A program made the position numbers and the translations under genes. Source: Cytophagales bacterium UBA2561 (GTDB lineage Bacteria; Bacteroidota; Bacteroidia; Cytophagales; Thermoflexibacteraceae). Taken from it: a DNA stretch of 64,000 nucleotides. Position 1 is the stretch's first letter, and each line of letters starts with the position of its first letter. This document shows, piece after piece, positions 1-8,332 of this stretch. The notes below the pieces were generated by a model. It was not told the DNA's origin. It did no database searches and was given only the letters and a program-made list of their open reading frames with translations. The stretch covers positions 186,001 to 250,000 of the forward strand of contig DDLX01000018.1 of the NCBI GenBank assembly GCA_002340355.1. Direction: 5' to 3'.

Positions 1-104
1 CAGGTGGTTTGGGCATGACAGGAGTTAAGCCTACTTATTTAATTACAACTAAAATATTAAATAAAATCTTTGAATCATAATATTAAATATTATAGCTTAT
101 TAGT

Positions 105-228
105 CAATCATTTCCATAACATGGATTTACAAACCTTACGTTATGGAAATGACATTAACTTATTAAAAATCAATATTTTTAACTCTCTAAAAATTTTAAA
201 TTCTTGAAGAATTAGGCAAAACTTATGG
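105..228 (-). repeat. Intergenic hairpin repeat, copy A
   Basis: Read on the minus strand, this stretch resembles the element at 26302-26487: a GTAAGTTTTGCCTAA start, a degenerate inner inverted repeat ending in AGAGTTAA, the block ATATTGATTTT, then a hairpin at 110-150 whose arms are ATTTCCATAAC and GTTATGGAAAT around a loop containing GGTTTGTAAATCC. It fills most of the 295 bp between the window edge and the clpP stop; I see no gene there. Similarity was judged by eye. Confidence 0.6.
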
Positions 229-295
229 AATATTGATTTAACTAAATTTCAGTTTAATTATCAATTAATTATACTAAAAAATATTCACCTATTAC

Positions 296-970
296 TTATC
301 CCCTTCGAGCAAAAACTTCATCAATCAAACCGTAATCTTTGGCTTCAGTAGAAGTCATCCAATGGTCACGGTCAGCATCATTCCAAATCTCTTCATAAGA
401 TTTACCACTATGTTCGGCTAAAATTTCGTACAATTCTTTCTTCAGAGTTTGAATTTCACGATGCGTAATTTCAATATCTGAAGCTTGTCCTTGTGCGCCA
501 CCCATTGGCTGATGAATCATGATTCGAGAATGTTTCAAACTAGCTCGTTTTTTAGGTGCGCCTGCTGCCAATAAAACAGCCCCCATTGAAGCGGCTAAAC
601 CTGTACAAATCGTATTTACATCAGGATTCACATATTGCATTGTGTCATAAATCCCTAAACCTGCATACACCGACCCACCAGGGCTATTGATATACATCAA
701 GATGTCTTTATTGCTATCTACTGACTCCAAAAATAACATTTGTGCGACAATGATATTGGCAACATAATCATCAATTGCTAAACCCAGAAAAATAATTCTG
801 TCCATCATCAAACGAGAAAAAACGTCAATCTCTCGAAAGTTAGTAGGACGCTCTTCGATAACAGAACGAGTTAAGTTTTCTACGTTACCAATGTAGTTAT
901 CCATTCGCATACTGCTAATACCATGATCATACATGGCATACTTACGAAATTCATCTCCTAATTTATTCAT
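296..970 (-). CDS. clpP: ATP-dependent Clp protease proteolytic subunit ClpP
   Basis: Serine peptidase of family S14 that assembles into a double heptameric barrel and degrades substrates unfolded by ClpX, ClpA or ClpC in the cytoplasm. The nucleophile motif GLAASMGAVLL puts the catalytic Ser at about residue 128, the MIHQP motif gives the His at 153, and the Asp is probably in DRDHW near 202. At 224 residues it is slightly longer than E. coli ClpP, with an N-terminal extension of about 30 residues. The ATG at 968-970 starts the conserved frame. clpX is not adjacent; the upstream gene is an MscS channel whose stop codon overlaps a palindrome (1044-1058) that may regulate clpP. Family assignment is certain. 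Confidence 0.97.
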   Translation of the reverse strand: MNKLGDEFRKYAMYDHGISSMRMDNYIGNVENLTRSVIEERPTNFREIDVFSRLMMDRIIFLGLAIDDYVANIIVAQMLFLESVDSNKDILMYINSPGGSVYAGLGIYDTMQYVNPDVNTICTGLAASMGAVLLAAGAPKKRASLKHSRIMIHQPMGGAQGQASDIEITHREIQTLKKELYEILAEHSGKSYEEIWNDADRDHWMTSTEAKDYGLIDEVFARRG

Positions 971-1043
971 AATTTATTGAAGTTAGATAAAAAAATCTTT
1001 TGCTTACTTCTTTTTTGCCAAATATTACACCGAAATTAATGCG

Positions 1044-1058
1044 CTGTCATTTTGACAG
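1044..1058. promoter_or_regulatory. Palindrome CTGTCATTTTGACAG upstream of clpP
   Basis: A perfect inverted repeat of CTGTCA around a 3-nt spacer, centred about 80 bp upstream of the clpP ATG and overlapping the mscS stop codon. The same 15-mer, read on the other strand, lies at 5332-5346 upstream of grpE-dnaJ. Towards the gene, both sites are followed by TTTGGCAA (here 1015-1022 on the minus strand). A dimeric regulator binding here is an inference. Confidence 0.6.
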
Positions 1059-1964
1059 GGAAGTATTATTTACAGGAATCTTTTGGAGCGACTCATATAA
1101 TTTTTCACCACCTTTAATTCCAAAATCCAAAGTACGTATTGGGAAGGGGATCGTGATACTATTCTGATCAAAGGCTTTTTTGATAGCAATAATGGCTCGA
1201 CTATATACCCCCAAATAATACATTTGTTCACTTTCCTTGATCCAAAATCGCAAGTCAAAATTAATTGAACTATCCCCAAATTCTGAGTAATGCACATGGA
1301 TGGGACGATCACCCATCACTTCAGGCAATTTACTGATTGCTTCCTTGACAACTTTCTCAACAAATTCCAAATCTTCAGCATATGAAATCCCTATTGGAAT
1401 AGAAACTCGTCTTTCATTCCCCATATTATAGTTTTTGAGTGGATTTTGAAAAATATCTTTTGAGGGAATAATAACGTGTTGTTCATCTAAGGTTTTAATG
1501 ACAATGGAGCGAACACCAATTCGTTCAATGTACCCGACAAATCCATTACTTTCTATAAAATCTCCTATTCCAAAGGGACGTTCAATAGTGATAAAAAGTC
1601 CTGAAATAAAATTTGTAGCTAAATCCTGAAAGGCAAAACTGAGAGCTAAACCAACAACTCCTGCGCCAGCAATTAAGGAAGCAACGCCTTTATCCAAATG
1701 CAAAACATTAAGAGTCAGAAATATACCACCAATAACAGCCAAATAATATGCCGTCCCACCAAACATTCGAATTAAGGTTTCGTTGTCGGTCAAACGCCGT
1801 GCAATATTTAGGGTAAGGGCTTTTAATAATCTGGCTAAACGATAGCTTACTAATAAAACCAAACCAGCAATAATCAAGTTTGGAATCATTCGTATGACCA
1901 TGTCAAACCAGCTGATTAGCTTGTTAGTAAGTTGTTCATACGCACGGTGCATTAAGTCAATCAT
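1047..1964 (-). CDS. MscS-family small-conductance mechanosensitive channel
   Basis: Inner-membrane channel that opens under membrane tension and releases solutes during hypo-osmotic shock. Residues about 24-45 and 68-90 are transmembrane helices; the third, 92-120, carries the Gly/Ala-rich pore helix (GAGVVGLALSFAFQDL) and runs into the conserved beta-domain start around IERPFGIGDFIE. The following 150 residues match the MscS cytoplasmic cage. At 305 residues it is the size of classical MscS, without the large periplasmic N-terminus of MscK. The start ATG is at 1962-1964. The gene stands between clpP and an NAD-dependent reductase, all on the minus strand; co-transcription with clpP is possible, but the spacing of 76 bp and the palindrome suggest separate control. 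Confidence 0.93.
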   Translation of the reverse strand: MIDLMHRAYEQLTNKLISWFDMVIRMIPNLIIAGLVLLVSYRLARLLKALTLNIARRLTDNETLIRMFGGTAYYLAVIGGIFLTLNVLHLDKGVASLIAGAGVVGLALSFAFQDLATNFISGLFITIERPFGIGDFIESNGFVGYIERIGVRSIVIKTLDEQHVIIPSKDIFQNPLKNYNMGNERRVSIPIGISYAEDLEFVEKVVKEAISKLPEVMGDRPIHVHYSEFGDSSINFDLRFWIKESEQMYYLGVYSRAIIAIKKAFDQNSITIPFPIRTLDFGIKGGEKLYESLQKIPVNNTSLSK

Positions 1965-2071
1965 AAGGGATTTTGTTAGGAAGGATAGATTTTTGATTCG
2001 TCCAAAAATACAATTTTTAGAAAAATTTTTACCTTCACCTCACTAAGTTTTAATCCAATTTTATAGATGAA

Positions 2072-3307
2072 TTATTTCCAAACTCCCATTCGTTGGAAAC
2101 GGTAAGCAACTCTTTTTAAGTCCATCCCAAAATTTTGTTCAACGGCATACTGAATCAATTTTTTGGCATTTTCTTTATTGATTTCAGGACAATTTAAACC
2201 TGTTTCTTGGGTAATTTTTTTGAGATTAGAGGTATCAAACTGAAAGGGTTCAGAAAGTAAGTAATCATGAAATATATCGGCACGCTGATAATACATTTTT
2301 TCGATCGCATTCAGATTATCAGGCTGTTGAGAAACTGCCTCAACACCTGTCACTTTCATAATTTCACTTGCTCCTTCCAAAAATTCAGCAAATGACATAT
2401 TCTTAGGATTGACCAAGTGGAAACTATCTTCAGGATGATTAGTTATACAAATTTGATACATCATTTTTACCACATAATCTACAGGAACAATATTTTGTCC
2501 ACTTTGTGTATCAAAGATAGCTCGTAACCCAATAGAAACCGTTTCAGCCTGTATTTTTTCAGTACTTTGTAAATGGTATAATTTTGCCATCCACAAAAAG
2601 CTGAATAAAGCATAAAATACGTCAAATTTAGAAGTACATCCAATGGGATTTTCTAATAATCTTCCACAAACAATTGATGGGCGAAAATATCGGCAACGTA
2701 TGGAAGAAGTTTTGGCAAATTCTCGTACAAGATTCTCAGCCAGTAGTTTAGACTTCTCATATGGATTACGGAAAGCTCCATTCACATCGCCATAAGTAGG
2801 TAAAATGTGTCCTGTTGCCTTTCCTGCAGCATAGGCAGTTCCAACAAAGTCAAATTCTTTGAGATTAAGTTTTTCAAGTAACCTTAAAATATTTTTTGTA
2901 CCATTTACATTGGTTTCAAAGGTGCGTTTGGCAGTTCGTTCGTCGCTTTTAAGGTCAGGTAATGCGGCAAGATGAAAGAAGTGATCAATGGATACTTTTT
3001 GTATTTTCTGAAGGTCACCCGAGTTTGGAATAATATCTTCGCTCAATAAGTCAAATTCGATAAATTGAATTTTTGTTTGAATATATTGTCGAATTTCTTG
3101 ATTTTTTTCTTCTGAAACCGCTACATAATCCGCACCTTCGGTATCATAAATTTCAAGAACACGTTGCGTTAAAGTTTTACCGTGTTTGTGTCTTCCTGTC
3201 AGAAAAATCTGGAGTTCAGATAGACGATGTTGATTTTGTTTCAAGATTTCGAACCAAAGATTTCGTCCTAATAATCCTGTTACTCCTGTAATAATAAGAT
3301 TTTTCAT
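2072..3307 (-). CDS. Extended short-chain dehydrogenase / thioester-reductase-like NAD(P)-binding protein
   Basis: Rossmann-fold protein of the extended SDR (NAD-dependent epimerase/thioester reductase) group. The dinucleotide loop TGVTGLLGRNL lies right after the start, the catalytic pair is in NPYEKSK, and a conserved FDLLSED block precedes HLAALPDL. I chose the ATG at 3305-3307 because it places the first beta strand (MKNLIITG) at the N-terminus; an upstream in-frame start at 3343 would add 12 Lys/Ser-rich residues. Substrate unknown: related proteins reduce acyl thioesters or act on nucleotide sugars, and the male-sterility/acyl reductase-like C-terminal region with residues such as NAIEKMYYQR favours an acyl group, but this is a guess. 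It lies between dnaJ and the MscS channel in the same direction. Confidence 0.75.
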   Translation of the reverse strand: MKNLIITGVTGLLGRNLWFEILKQNQHRLSELQIFLTGRHKHGKTLTQRVLEIYDTEGADYVAVSEEKNQEIRQYIQTKIQFIEFDLLSEDIIPNSGDLQKIQKVSIDHFFHLAALPDLKSDERTAKRTFETNVNGTKNILRLLEKLNLKEFDFVGTAYAAGKATGHILPTYGDVNGAFRNPYEKSKLLAENLVREFAKTSSIRCRYFRPSIVCGRLLENPIGCTSKFDVFYALFSFLWMAKLYHLQSTEKIQAETVSIGLRAIFDTQSGQNIVPVDYVVKMMYQICITNHPEDSFHLVNPKNMSFAEFLEGASEIMKVTGVEAVSQQPDNLNAIEKMYYQRADIFHDYLLSEPFQFDTSNLKKITQETGLNCPEINKENAKKLIQYAVEQNFGMDLKRVAYRFQRMGVWK

Positions 3308-3374
3308 TAACCTATTTTGGTGTTTGCTTTTAGACTTTGACAAAGTATTTGAACCTTGTCAAAGCCATAATTTA

Positions 3375-4523
3375 TTAAGTAAAAAACTCTTTCATCCGAT
3401 CAAAAAAGGTACGGTCTCCTTTGTCGGGGTCAGGACTAAAATTAGACGAACTTCGTAATTTTTCAAGTTGTTTGCGTTCCTCTTTATTTAGTTCGGTCGG
3501 AGTCCAAACATTAATATGAATCAATTGGTCTCCTATACCATATCCCTGCAAATCCTTGATTCCCTTACCTTTGAGTCGTAATATTTTTCCGCTTTGTGTT
3601 CCTGCCTCAATTGTAATTCGTACTTTTCCATTAATGGTTGGTACTTCAACTTGCGTTCCCAAGGCAGCATCAGGAAAACTTAAAAATAAGTCGTAATGTA
3701 CATTTTTTCCGTCTCTTTTGAGTGGTCCTTCGTTGGTTTCTTCGATAACAATCAGTAAATCGCCTGGCACTCCATCCTGTCCACCACGTGGTGGATAATT
3801 CCCTTTTCCAGACATCGAAAGTTGCATCCCTTCCTCAACACCTGCAGGAATATTAATGGATAATACTTCTTCCTCTGCAACTACCCCCTCACCACGACAT
3901 GACTTACAAACGGTCTGAATCCGTTTGCCTGAGCCATTACAAGTAGGACAAGTTCCTTCAGAAACCATCTGTCCTAACATGGTATTCATTACTTGCCGAA
4001 CTCTTCCTGTTCCTCCACACGAGGGGCATTCACTGAAAGCTGTACCATTTTCTGCACCTGAGCCTTGACAAGGTGAGCAAATATTCTGACGTTTAACCTT
4101 AATCTTTTTCTCGACCCCATTGGCAACTTCCTCTAATGTCAATTTGACACGAATCCGTAAGTTCGAGCCTTTTTTTCGAGCTCTTCCGCCTCGGGTTCGT
4201 CCTCCACCGCCACCACCAAAGAAATCACCAAAAATATCTCCGAACTGGTCAAAAATATCCTCCATATTGGAGTAATTTCCACCAAAACCACCGCCACCCG
4301 GTGCTTCGTGTCCAAATCGATCATATTTAGCCCGTTTATCCGCATTGCTTAAAACCTCATAGGCTTCAGCCGCTTCCTTAAATTTATCTTCTGCTTGTTT
4401 ATCACCTTGGTTTTTATCAGGATGATATTTAATGGCTATTTTTCGGTAGGCTTTTTTGATTTCAGAGGCATTTGCCTGTTTACTTACGCCCAAAACCTCA
4501 TAATAATCTCGCTTCTGTGCCAT
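3375..4523 (-). CDS. dnaJ: Chaperone protein DnaJ (Hsp40)
   Basis: Co-chaperone that binds unfolded proteins and stimulates DnaK ATPase in the cytoplasm. The J domain (1-70) has the HPD triad at 34-36 in KYHPDKNQ. A Gly/Phe-rich linker follows at about 75-120, then the four zinc-binding repeats CSPCQGSG, CPSCGGTG, CPTCNGSG and CKSCRGEG, then the C-terminal substrate-binding domain. All eight zinc Cys are present, and the 382 residues match the family. It is 60 bp downstream of grpE on the same strand and surely shares its transcript. dnaK is not in the window. Confidence 0.97.
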   Translation of the reverse strand: MAQKRDYYEVLGVSKQANASEIKKAYRKIAIKYHPDKNQGDKQAEDKFKEAAEAYEVLSNADKRAKYDRFGHEAPGGGGFGGNYSNMEDIFDQFGDIFGDFFGGGGGGRTRGGRARKKGSNLRIRVKLTLEEVANGVEKKIKVKRQNICSPCQGSGAENGTAFSECPSCGGTGRVRQVMNTMLGQMVSEGTCPTCNGSGKRIQTVCKSCRGEGVVAEEEVLSINIPAGVEEGMQLSMSGKGNYPPRGGQDGVPGDLLIVIEETNEGPLKRDGKNVHYDLFLSFPDAALGTQVEVPTINGKVRITIEAGTQSGKILRLKGKGIKDLQGYGIGDQLIHINVWTPTELNKEERKQLEKLRSSSNFSPDPDKGDRTFFDRMKEFFT

Positions 4524-4583
4524 TTTACTCTATTCATTTAAGATTTATCGCCTATACTTTCTAAGAGCGACAATCAAATTATA

Positions 4584-5168
4584 TTAACTTCCAACAACTA
4601 CTTTTGCAAACCGAATAACCTTATCTTCAATAAGATAGCCTTTTTCTACGACATCAATGATTTTTCCTTTCATATCTTCGGAAGGGGCAGGAATTTGGGC
4701 AATTGCTTCATGAAGATCAGGATTAAACGTTTCTCCTTGGGCTTTCATTTCAGCTACCTTCTGCTGTTCTAAGACCTTCATGAACTTAGTCATAATCAAC
4801 TCAAAACCATCATTGATTGATTTATAATCAGGTTCTTTTGCCTCATTTGCTGCTTTTTTGGCACGGTCAAAGTCATCAATCACTGACAATAAGTCTATAA
4901 TAATTTTTTCACCTGCGGTTTTGGTGAGTTCGAGTTTTTCACGTGCAGTTCTTCTTCGGAAATTCTCAAAATCGGAATACAAACGTAAATATTTTTCCTT
5001 CGCTTCACCCAACTGTTGCTTTAGTACAATGGTATCTGTGTCCTCGGCTATTGGAGCATCCGCATCTGATTGGGTTTGTTCCTCAGTTTCCTTCTCCGAA
5101 TTTTCAGATGATTGAGCAGTTCCATTTTCGGCTTCCACGTTGTTTTTTTCGTTCTTATTTTCTTCCAT
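4584..5168 (-). CDS. grpE: Nucleotide exchange factor GrpE
   Basis: Homodimeric exchange factor that releases ADP from DnaK. An acidic, low-complexity N-terminus (MEENKNEKN onward, about 60 residues) is followed by the long dimerising coiled coil (QLGEAKEKYLRLYSDFENFR) and the beta head ending in VIRFAKVVVGS. I take the ATG at 5166-5168; an upstream in-frame start at 5213 would add 15 hydrophobic residues unlike any GrpE. The gene heads a grpE-dnaJ operon. A 15-nt palindrome at 5332-5346 lies about 170 bp upstream and is identical to one in front of clpP, which suggests joint heat-shock-type control. Confidence 0.95.
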   Translation of the reverse strand: MEENKNEKNNVEAENGTAQSSENSEKETEEQTQSDADAPIAEDTDTIVLKQQLGEAKEKYLRLYSDFENFRRRTAREKLELTKTAGEKIIIDLLSVIDDFDRAKKAANEAKEPDYKSINDGFELIMTKFMKVLEQQKVAEMKAQGETFNPDLHEAIAQIPAPSEDMKGKIIDVVEKGYLIEDKVIRFAKVVVGS

Positions 5169-5331
5169 GATTTGAATGGGTATCCAAAAGTAATTTATAA
5201 ATGACGAAAACAATAAATCGGCTTACTGCCACGAAGTTCGGGAAAATCTCCCGATTGCCCTACGTCATCCTGTCATTAATTTACATCTATTTTCGGATTT
5301 GAAATTCAATTTTATTGCCAAATCCCTCATT

Positions 5332-5346
5332 CTGTCAAAATGACAG
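5332..5346. promoter_or_regulatory. Palindrome CTGTCAAAATGACAG upstream of grpE-dnaJ
   Basis: A perfect inverted repeat (CTGTCA, AAA, TGACAG) in the 335-bp divergent region between grpE and the secreted-protein gene at 5504. It is the same 15-mer as at 1044-1058 before clpP. On the grpE side, TTTGGCAA follows after 9 bp (5315-5322 on the minus strand). The rest of this intergenic stretch holds nothing else I recognise apart from a possible plus-strand -7 box at 5454. Confidence 0.6.
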
Positions 5347-5453
5347 CTATTTTTATTTTTTCTATCTTCTTATAAACCATTTCTCAGGTTTCACATTTTA
5401 TTTACATCATTTCACGTATTTTTTCGTTAAATCTAAAATATACATCACAAAGC

Positions 5454-5461
5454 TAACTTTG
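5454..5461 (+). promoter_or_regulatory. Candidate -7 box TAACTTTG
   Basis: Matches the Bacteroidota -7 consensus TAnnTTTG about 43 bp before the ATG at 5504. I find no good TTG at the -33 position, so this is weak. Confidence 0.3.
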
Positions 5462-5503
5462 TCCCAAATTTGTAGCTATACCAAACTAAAATTAGGTAAA
5501 ATC

Positions 5504-6091
5504 ATGATTTACAAAAGTTTAAAAGCATTTCTTTTTTTATTTTTGATAACAGGTATTCTTTCTGCACGTACCAATGATCCACTTTCTGAGGAAGAAGATT
5601 GTGAATGTAGTTCTCCCTCAGCTCCTGAAGCTGGATTATACCAATGTCACAAATCTTTGAATCGTTGTAAACTTGACCGCAAAAATATTGGTTATGTCTT
5701 CAATTGGGAACAACCTTCGCCTAAACGAGCAAAATTAACAGTTAGTGGTGCAAGGGGAGGACAGTCCAATGTAGTGTATAGTTGTCAGCTCCGAATCACA
5801 GATGACCGCCGAACTACGGGCAATTACACAGTTAAAGTTCCTTATTCCTACTATAAAGGTTATACATGGGAAAATCGAAATTTGAATAATGCCTTAGTAA
5901 TTACCTATAATACACGAACACAACAATATACCTTTGAAGCTATTGGAACAATGGCGGATTACAAAGATTTATATGAGGGCAAAAAGGTTGAAACTTACCT
6001 CAAACAAAGGTCGTTTTCTCCTAAACAAATGATTCGGGCAGCCGCTGTTTATTTAATCATGGATTATAACAAAGCGTTACGTTCGTTCTAA
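5504..6091 (+). CDS. Secreted protein of unknown function
   Basis: I do not recognise the family. The 195-residue product begins with a Sec signal peptide (MIYKSLKAFLFLFLITGILS, cleavage probably after SARTN or nearby). The mature part starts with an acidic stretch and a cluster of Cys (DCECSSPS, then YQCHK and NRCKLD), followed by a likely all-beta domain. The ATG at 5504 is chosen because the frame upstream to 5315 encodes no sensible protein and the hydrophobic signal starts here. It is single, ends in a clear terminator at 6139, and is divergent from grpE across a region with the CTGTCA palindrome. Confidence 0.65.
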   Translation: MIYKSLKAFLFLFLITGILSARTNDPLSEEEDCECSSPSAPEAGLYQCHKSLNRCKLDRKNIGYVFNWEQPSPKRAKLTVSGARGGQSNVVYSCQLRITDDRRTTGNYTVKVPYSYYKGYTWENRNLNNALVITYNTRTQQYTFEAIGTMADYKDLYEGKKVETYLKQRSFSPKQMIRAAAVYLIMDYNKALRSF

Positions 6092-6138
6092 ATGAAAAAT
6101 TTGGAGGATGGCTCTTAAAATTTATTTGTAAATTGATG

Positions 6139-6172
6139 CCTTTCCGAAATTCAATTTTGGAAAGGTTTTTTT
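6139..6172 (+). terminator. Rho-independent terminator
   Basis: Stem CCTTTCC / GGAAAGG with an A/T-rich loop followed by a run of seven T, directly after the secreted-protein gene. Confidence 0.75.
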
Positions 6173-6245
6173 ATGATAAATAATAATTCATCAAGAATCA
6201 AACGAACTTCACCATAAAAATTAACACCTCACATTTTTGAAAATC

Positions 6246-7832
6246 ATGAATTTTAGAACCAATCTCATAGCACGAAGCATCAATAAATTTTTTTTTATAT
6301 CTTTAATTAGCTTGTCTCCTTTTTTTAACTTAAATGCTCAGATTGAGGAGGTTAAAAAATTAGAAATTGATATTAATAAAAAACAAGGAGAAGATTATGC
6401 CATTATTAATCTACATGAGAAAGGCTTAGTTACCGTACTCGAAAGCGAGGAAATATTAAAGCAAGGCAAGCGAGAAATTATTTTTACAAAGTATGATACC
6501 ACTTTGCAAAAACAATGGAAACACACTGAAATATTAGAAAATACTCAAAACATTTTCAGGTACCATATTGACCAAGAATACATTTGGTTTCTTATCAAAA
6601 AAGAAAGTTATGAGTACAAAGCTTTGGCACTAAATATCCTAACAGGTAAAACAGAAATCATTAATTATGAGCGAATTATGGATTTAAATATCCAGCTATT
6701 CAAGCCTGCTAATGGATTATTATATTTGGGCGGAACAATTGACGAGAAACCTGCTGTCTTACGATACGATCCAAGCAAAAAAACACCTCCTAAAGTCTTA
6801 TCTTCTATCAATCAACTAAAAGCTGAAGTAAAAGAAATTATTCCAAATCCAGCCGATAGTTCGGTTTATGTTCTTTTGGCATACCCTTACCAAAGTAAAG
6901 GAATTATTTATATTAATAAATACAACTATTTTGGAAAACTCATTTCAAATATTGCCATTGAGCCAATTCAAAATTATCGAGTTTTAACATGGCAACCTTA
7001 TCTTTTTAATAATCAAGAACTTTATCTATTCGGTACATATTCCTACAAAAGTCGAGGGAAAGCACAAGGAATTTATATTGGTCGTCCTGAAACACCTCGC
7101 CAAACTTTCCGATTTTATGATTTCTCAAATATGAAGCAATTCTATAGCTATTTATCTGAACGAAGACGAAACAAATTACAGGAAAAAATAAATAGTAAAC
7201 AGCAAAATGATCGCCTTTATTTTCATGATAAAAGTATGTTTATCAGAGATTTGCGAATAACTAAAGATCGAATTTTTATGATGGGCGAAACATATATTCC
7301 GATTTATGACCGTACTTCTGCTTCGGAACGGCTTTGGTTTGGCATGGCAGGAAATTATAGCCTAAATCGATTCTATAATGACCGTTTTCGAGATCGACAG
7401 TTTTCTGATGGAAAACGTAAACCACTGTATTATAAATATAAACACGCGAATGTTTGGGCATTCGACCATGAAACTAATTTGCTTTGGGATAATTGTTTGA
7501 AATTAGAAGACTCGGAAGTAGTACAACCACAAGCTTTGACGCAATATTATTCTGAAAACGATTCGTTAACCATGATGTACTTAACTGAAGAAGAGATTTT
7601 TACTACAAAAACAGCAGGTGAGAATGAAGTAACCGATGTCCGAATTTTTGGATTAGATTCAAAAAATGATACTCACCGTTATATCGACCGAAAAAACGAT
7701 TATTTACGTCATTGGTACGGAAAGTATTTTATTTATCATGGCATTCGGAAACTCAATCATTGGGTACAAAACGAACATGAAGATATTTTTTATATTGGTA
7801 AAATTAAGTTCAAAGATAGACCGAAAAAATAA
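6246..7832 (+). CDS. Large secreted/outer-membrane-associated protein of unknown function
   Basis: Family not recognised. The 528-residue product has a signal peptide ending in SPFFNLNAQ, with the Ala-Gln cleavage style common in Bacteroidota. The mature protein alternates beta strands with turns, with repeated Tyr/Phe-containing strands (for example NKYNYFGKLISNI and YLFGTYSYKSRGK), which suggests a beta-propeller-like or strand-rich fold with stretches of roughly 60-80 residues. No T9SS C-terminal domain is obvious. I choose the ATG at 6246; a TTG three codons upstream is the alternative. It ends in the bidirectional hairpin at 7840. Confidence 0.65.
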   Translation: MNFRTNLIARSINKFFFISLISLSPFFNLNAQIEEVKKLEIDINKKQGEDYAIINLHEKGLVTVLESEEILKQGKREIIFTKYDTTLQKQWKHTEILENTQNIFRYHIDQEYIWFLIKKESYEYKALALNILTGKTEIINYERIMDLNIQLFKPANGLLYLGGTIDEKPAVLRYDPSKKTPPKVLSSINQLKAEVKEIIPNPADSSVYVLLAYPYQSKGIIYINKYNYFGKLISNIAIEPIQNYRVLTWQPYLFNNQELYLFGTYSYKSRGKAQGIYIGRPETPRQTFRFYDFSNMKQFYSYLSERRRNKLQEKINSKQQNDRLYFHDKSMFIRDLRITKDRIFMMGETYIPIYDRTSASERLWFGMAGNYSLNRFYNDRFRDRQFSDGKRKPLYYKYKHANVWAFDHETNLLWDNCLKLEDSEVVQPQALTQYYSENDSLTMMYLTEEEIFTTKTAGENEVTDVRIFGLDSKNDTHRYIDRKNDYLRHWYGKYFIYHGIRKLNHWVQNEHEDIFYIGKIKFKDRPKK

Positions 7833-7839
7833 TAATTTT

Positions 7840-7875
7840 TAGACCTATCTAATCTTTACAAACTGGATAGGTCTA
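7840..7875. terminator. Bidirectional terminator hairpin
   Basis: Perfect stem TAGACCTATC / GATAGGTCTA between two convergent genes (stops at 7832 and 7887), with T-rich sequence on both sides. Confidence 0.7.
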
Positions 7876-7886
7876 AAGGATTATCT

Positions 7887-8240
7887 TTAATCTAACTCTG
7901 CCCTCGAAAATAAATCTTGTATTAAACTATCGTCTTCGCAAGCCTTAATAAATGATAAAATAAATTCTTCTAAAGCCTCCAAATCAGAAGAATATACGCA
8001 AAACATACTCCCTTCAGGGTCGAAATTAATTTTTTCTTGGAGTGCTGGTTTCTTTTCTTGGAGAAATACTTGGGCTAATGATGCCCAGTCATAACCATTA
8101 CCTTCAAATCCTTCATCTGCTCTTGTGTCAAAAATATGAGGCTTGTAAGTTCCGATATCTAAACATACAGAGGCATGATTATCATGTTGTACCCAAAAAA
8201 ATGGGGTAATAGCTTCTTTCAGCTTTTGAATATCCATCAT
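7887..8240 (-). CDS. Hypothetical protein, possible immunity-type protein
   Basis: A 117-residue cytoplasmic protein starting MMDIQKLKEAITPFFWV, without signal peptide or membrane helix. It contains conserved-looking DNHASVCLDIGTYKP and GFEGNGYDWASLAQVFL segments and an acidic C-terminus. The pattern (a FEGNGYDW-type core in a small acidic protein) reminds me of the Imm51-like immunity proteins of polymorphic toxin systems, but I cannot confirm that. The ATG at 8238-8240 is preferred; an upstream TTG at 8321 would add 27 residues that read like untranslated AT-rich DNA. The gene follows the thiolase on the same strand. Confidence 0.6.
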   Translation of the reverse strand: MMDIQKLKEAITPFFWVQHDNHASVCLDIGTYKPHIFDTRADEGFEGNGYDWASLAQVFLQEKKPALQEKINFDPEGSMFCVYSSDLEALEEFILSFIKACEDDSLIQDLFSRAELD

Positions 8241-8332
8241 AGTTTTTACATTAAAAAAAATAAAATTGTGACTAAAAAACCCTTGATAAATTAAATTACC
8301 AAAGGTTTTAGAAATTATCAATAGGGTAAAAT

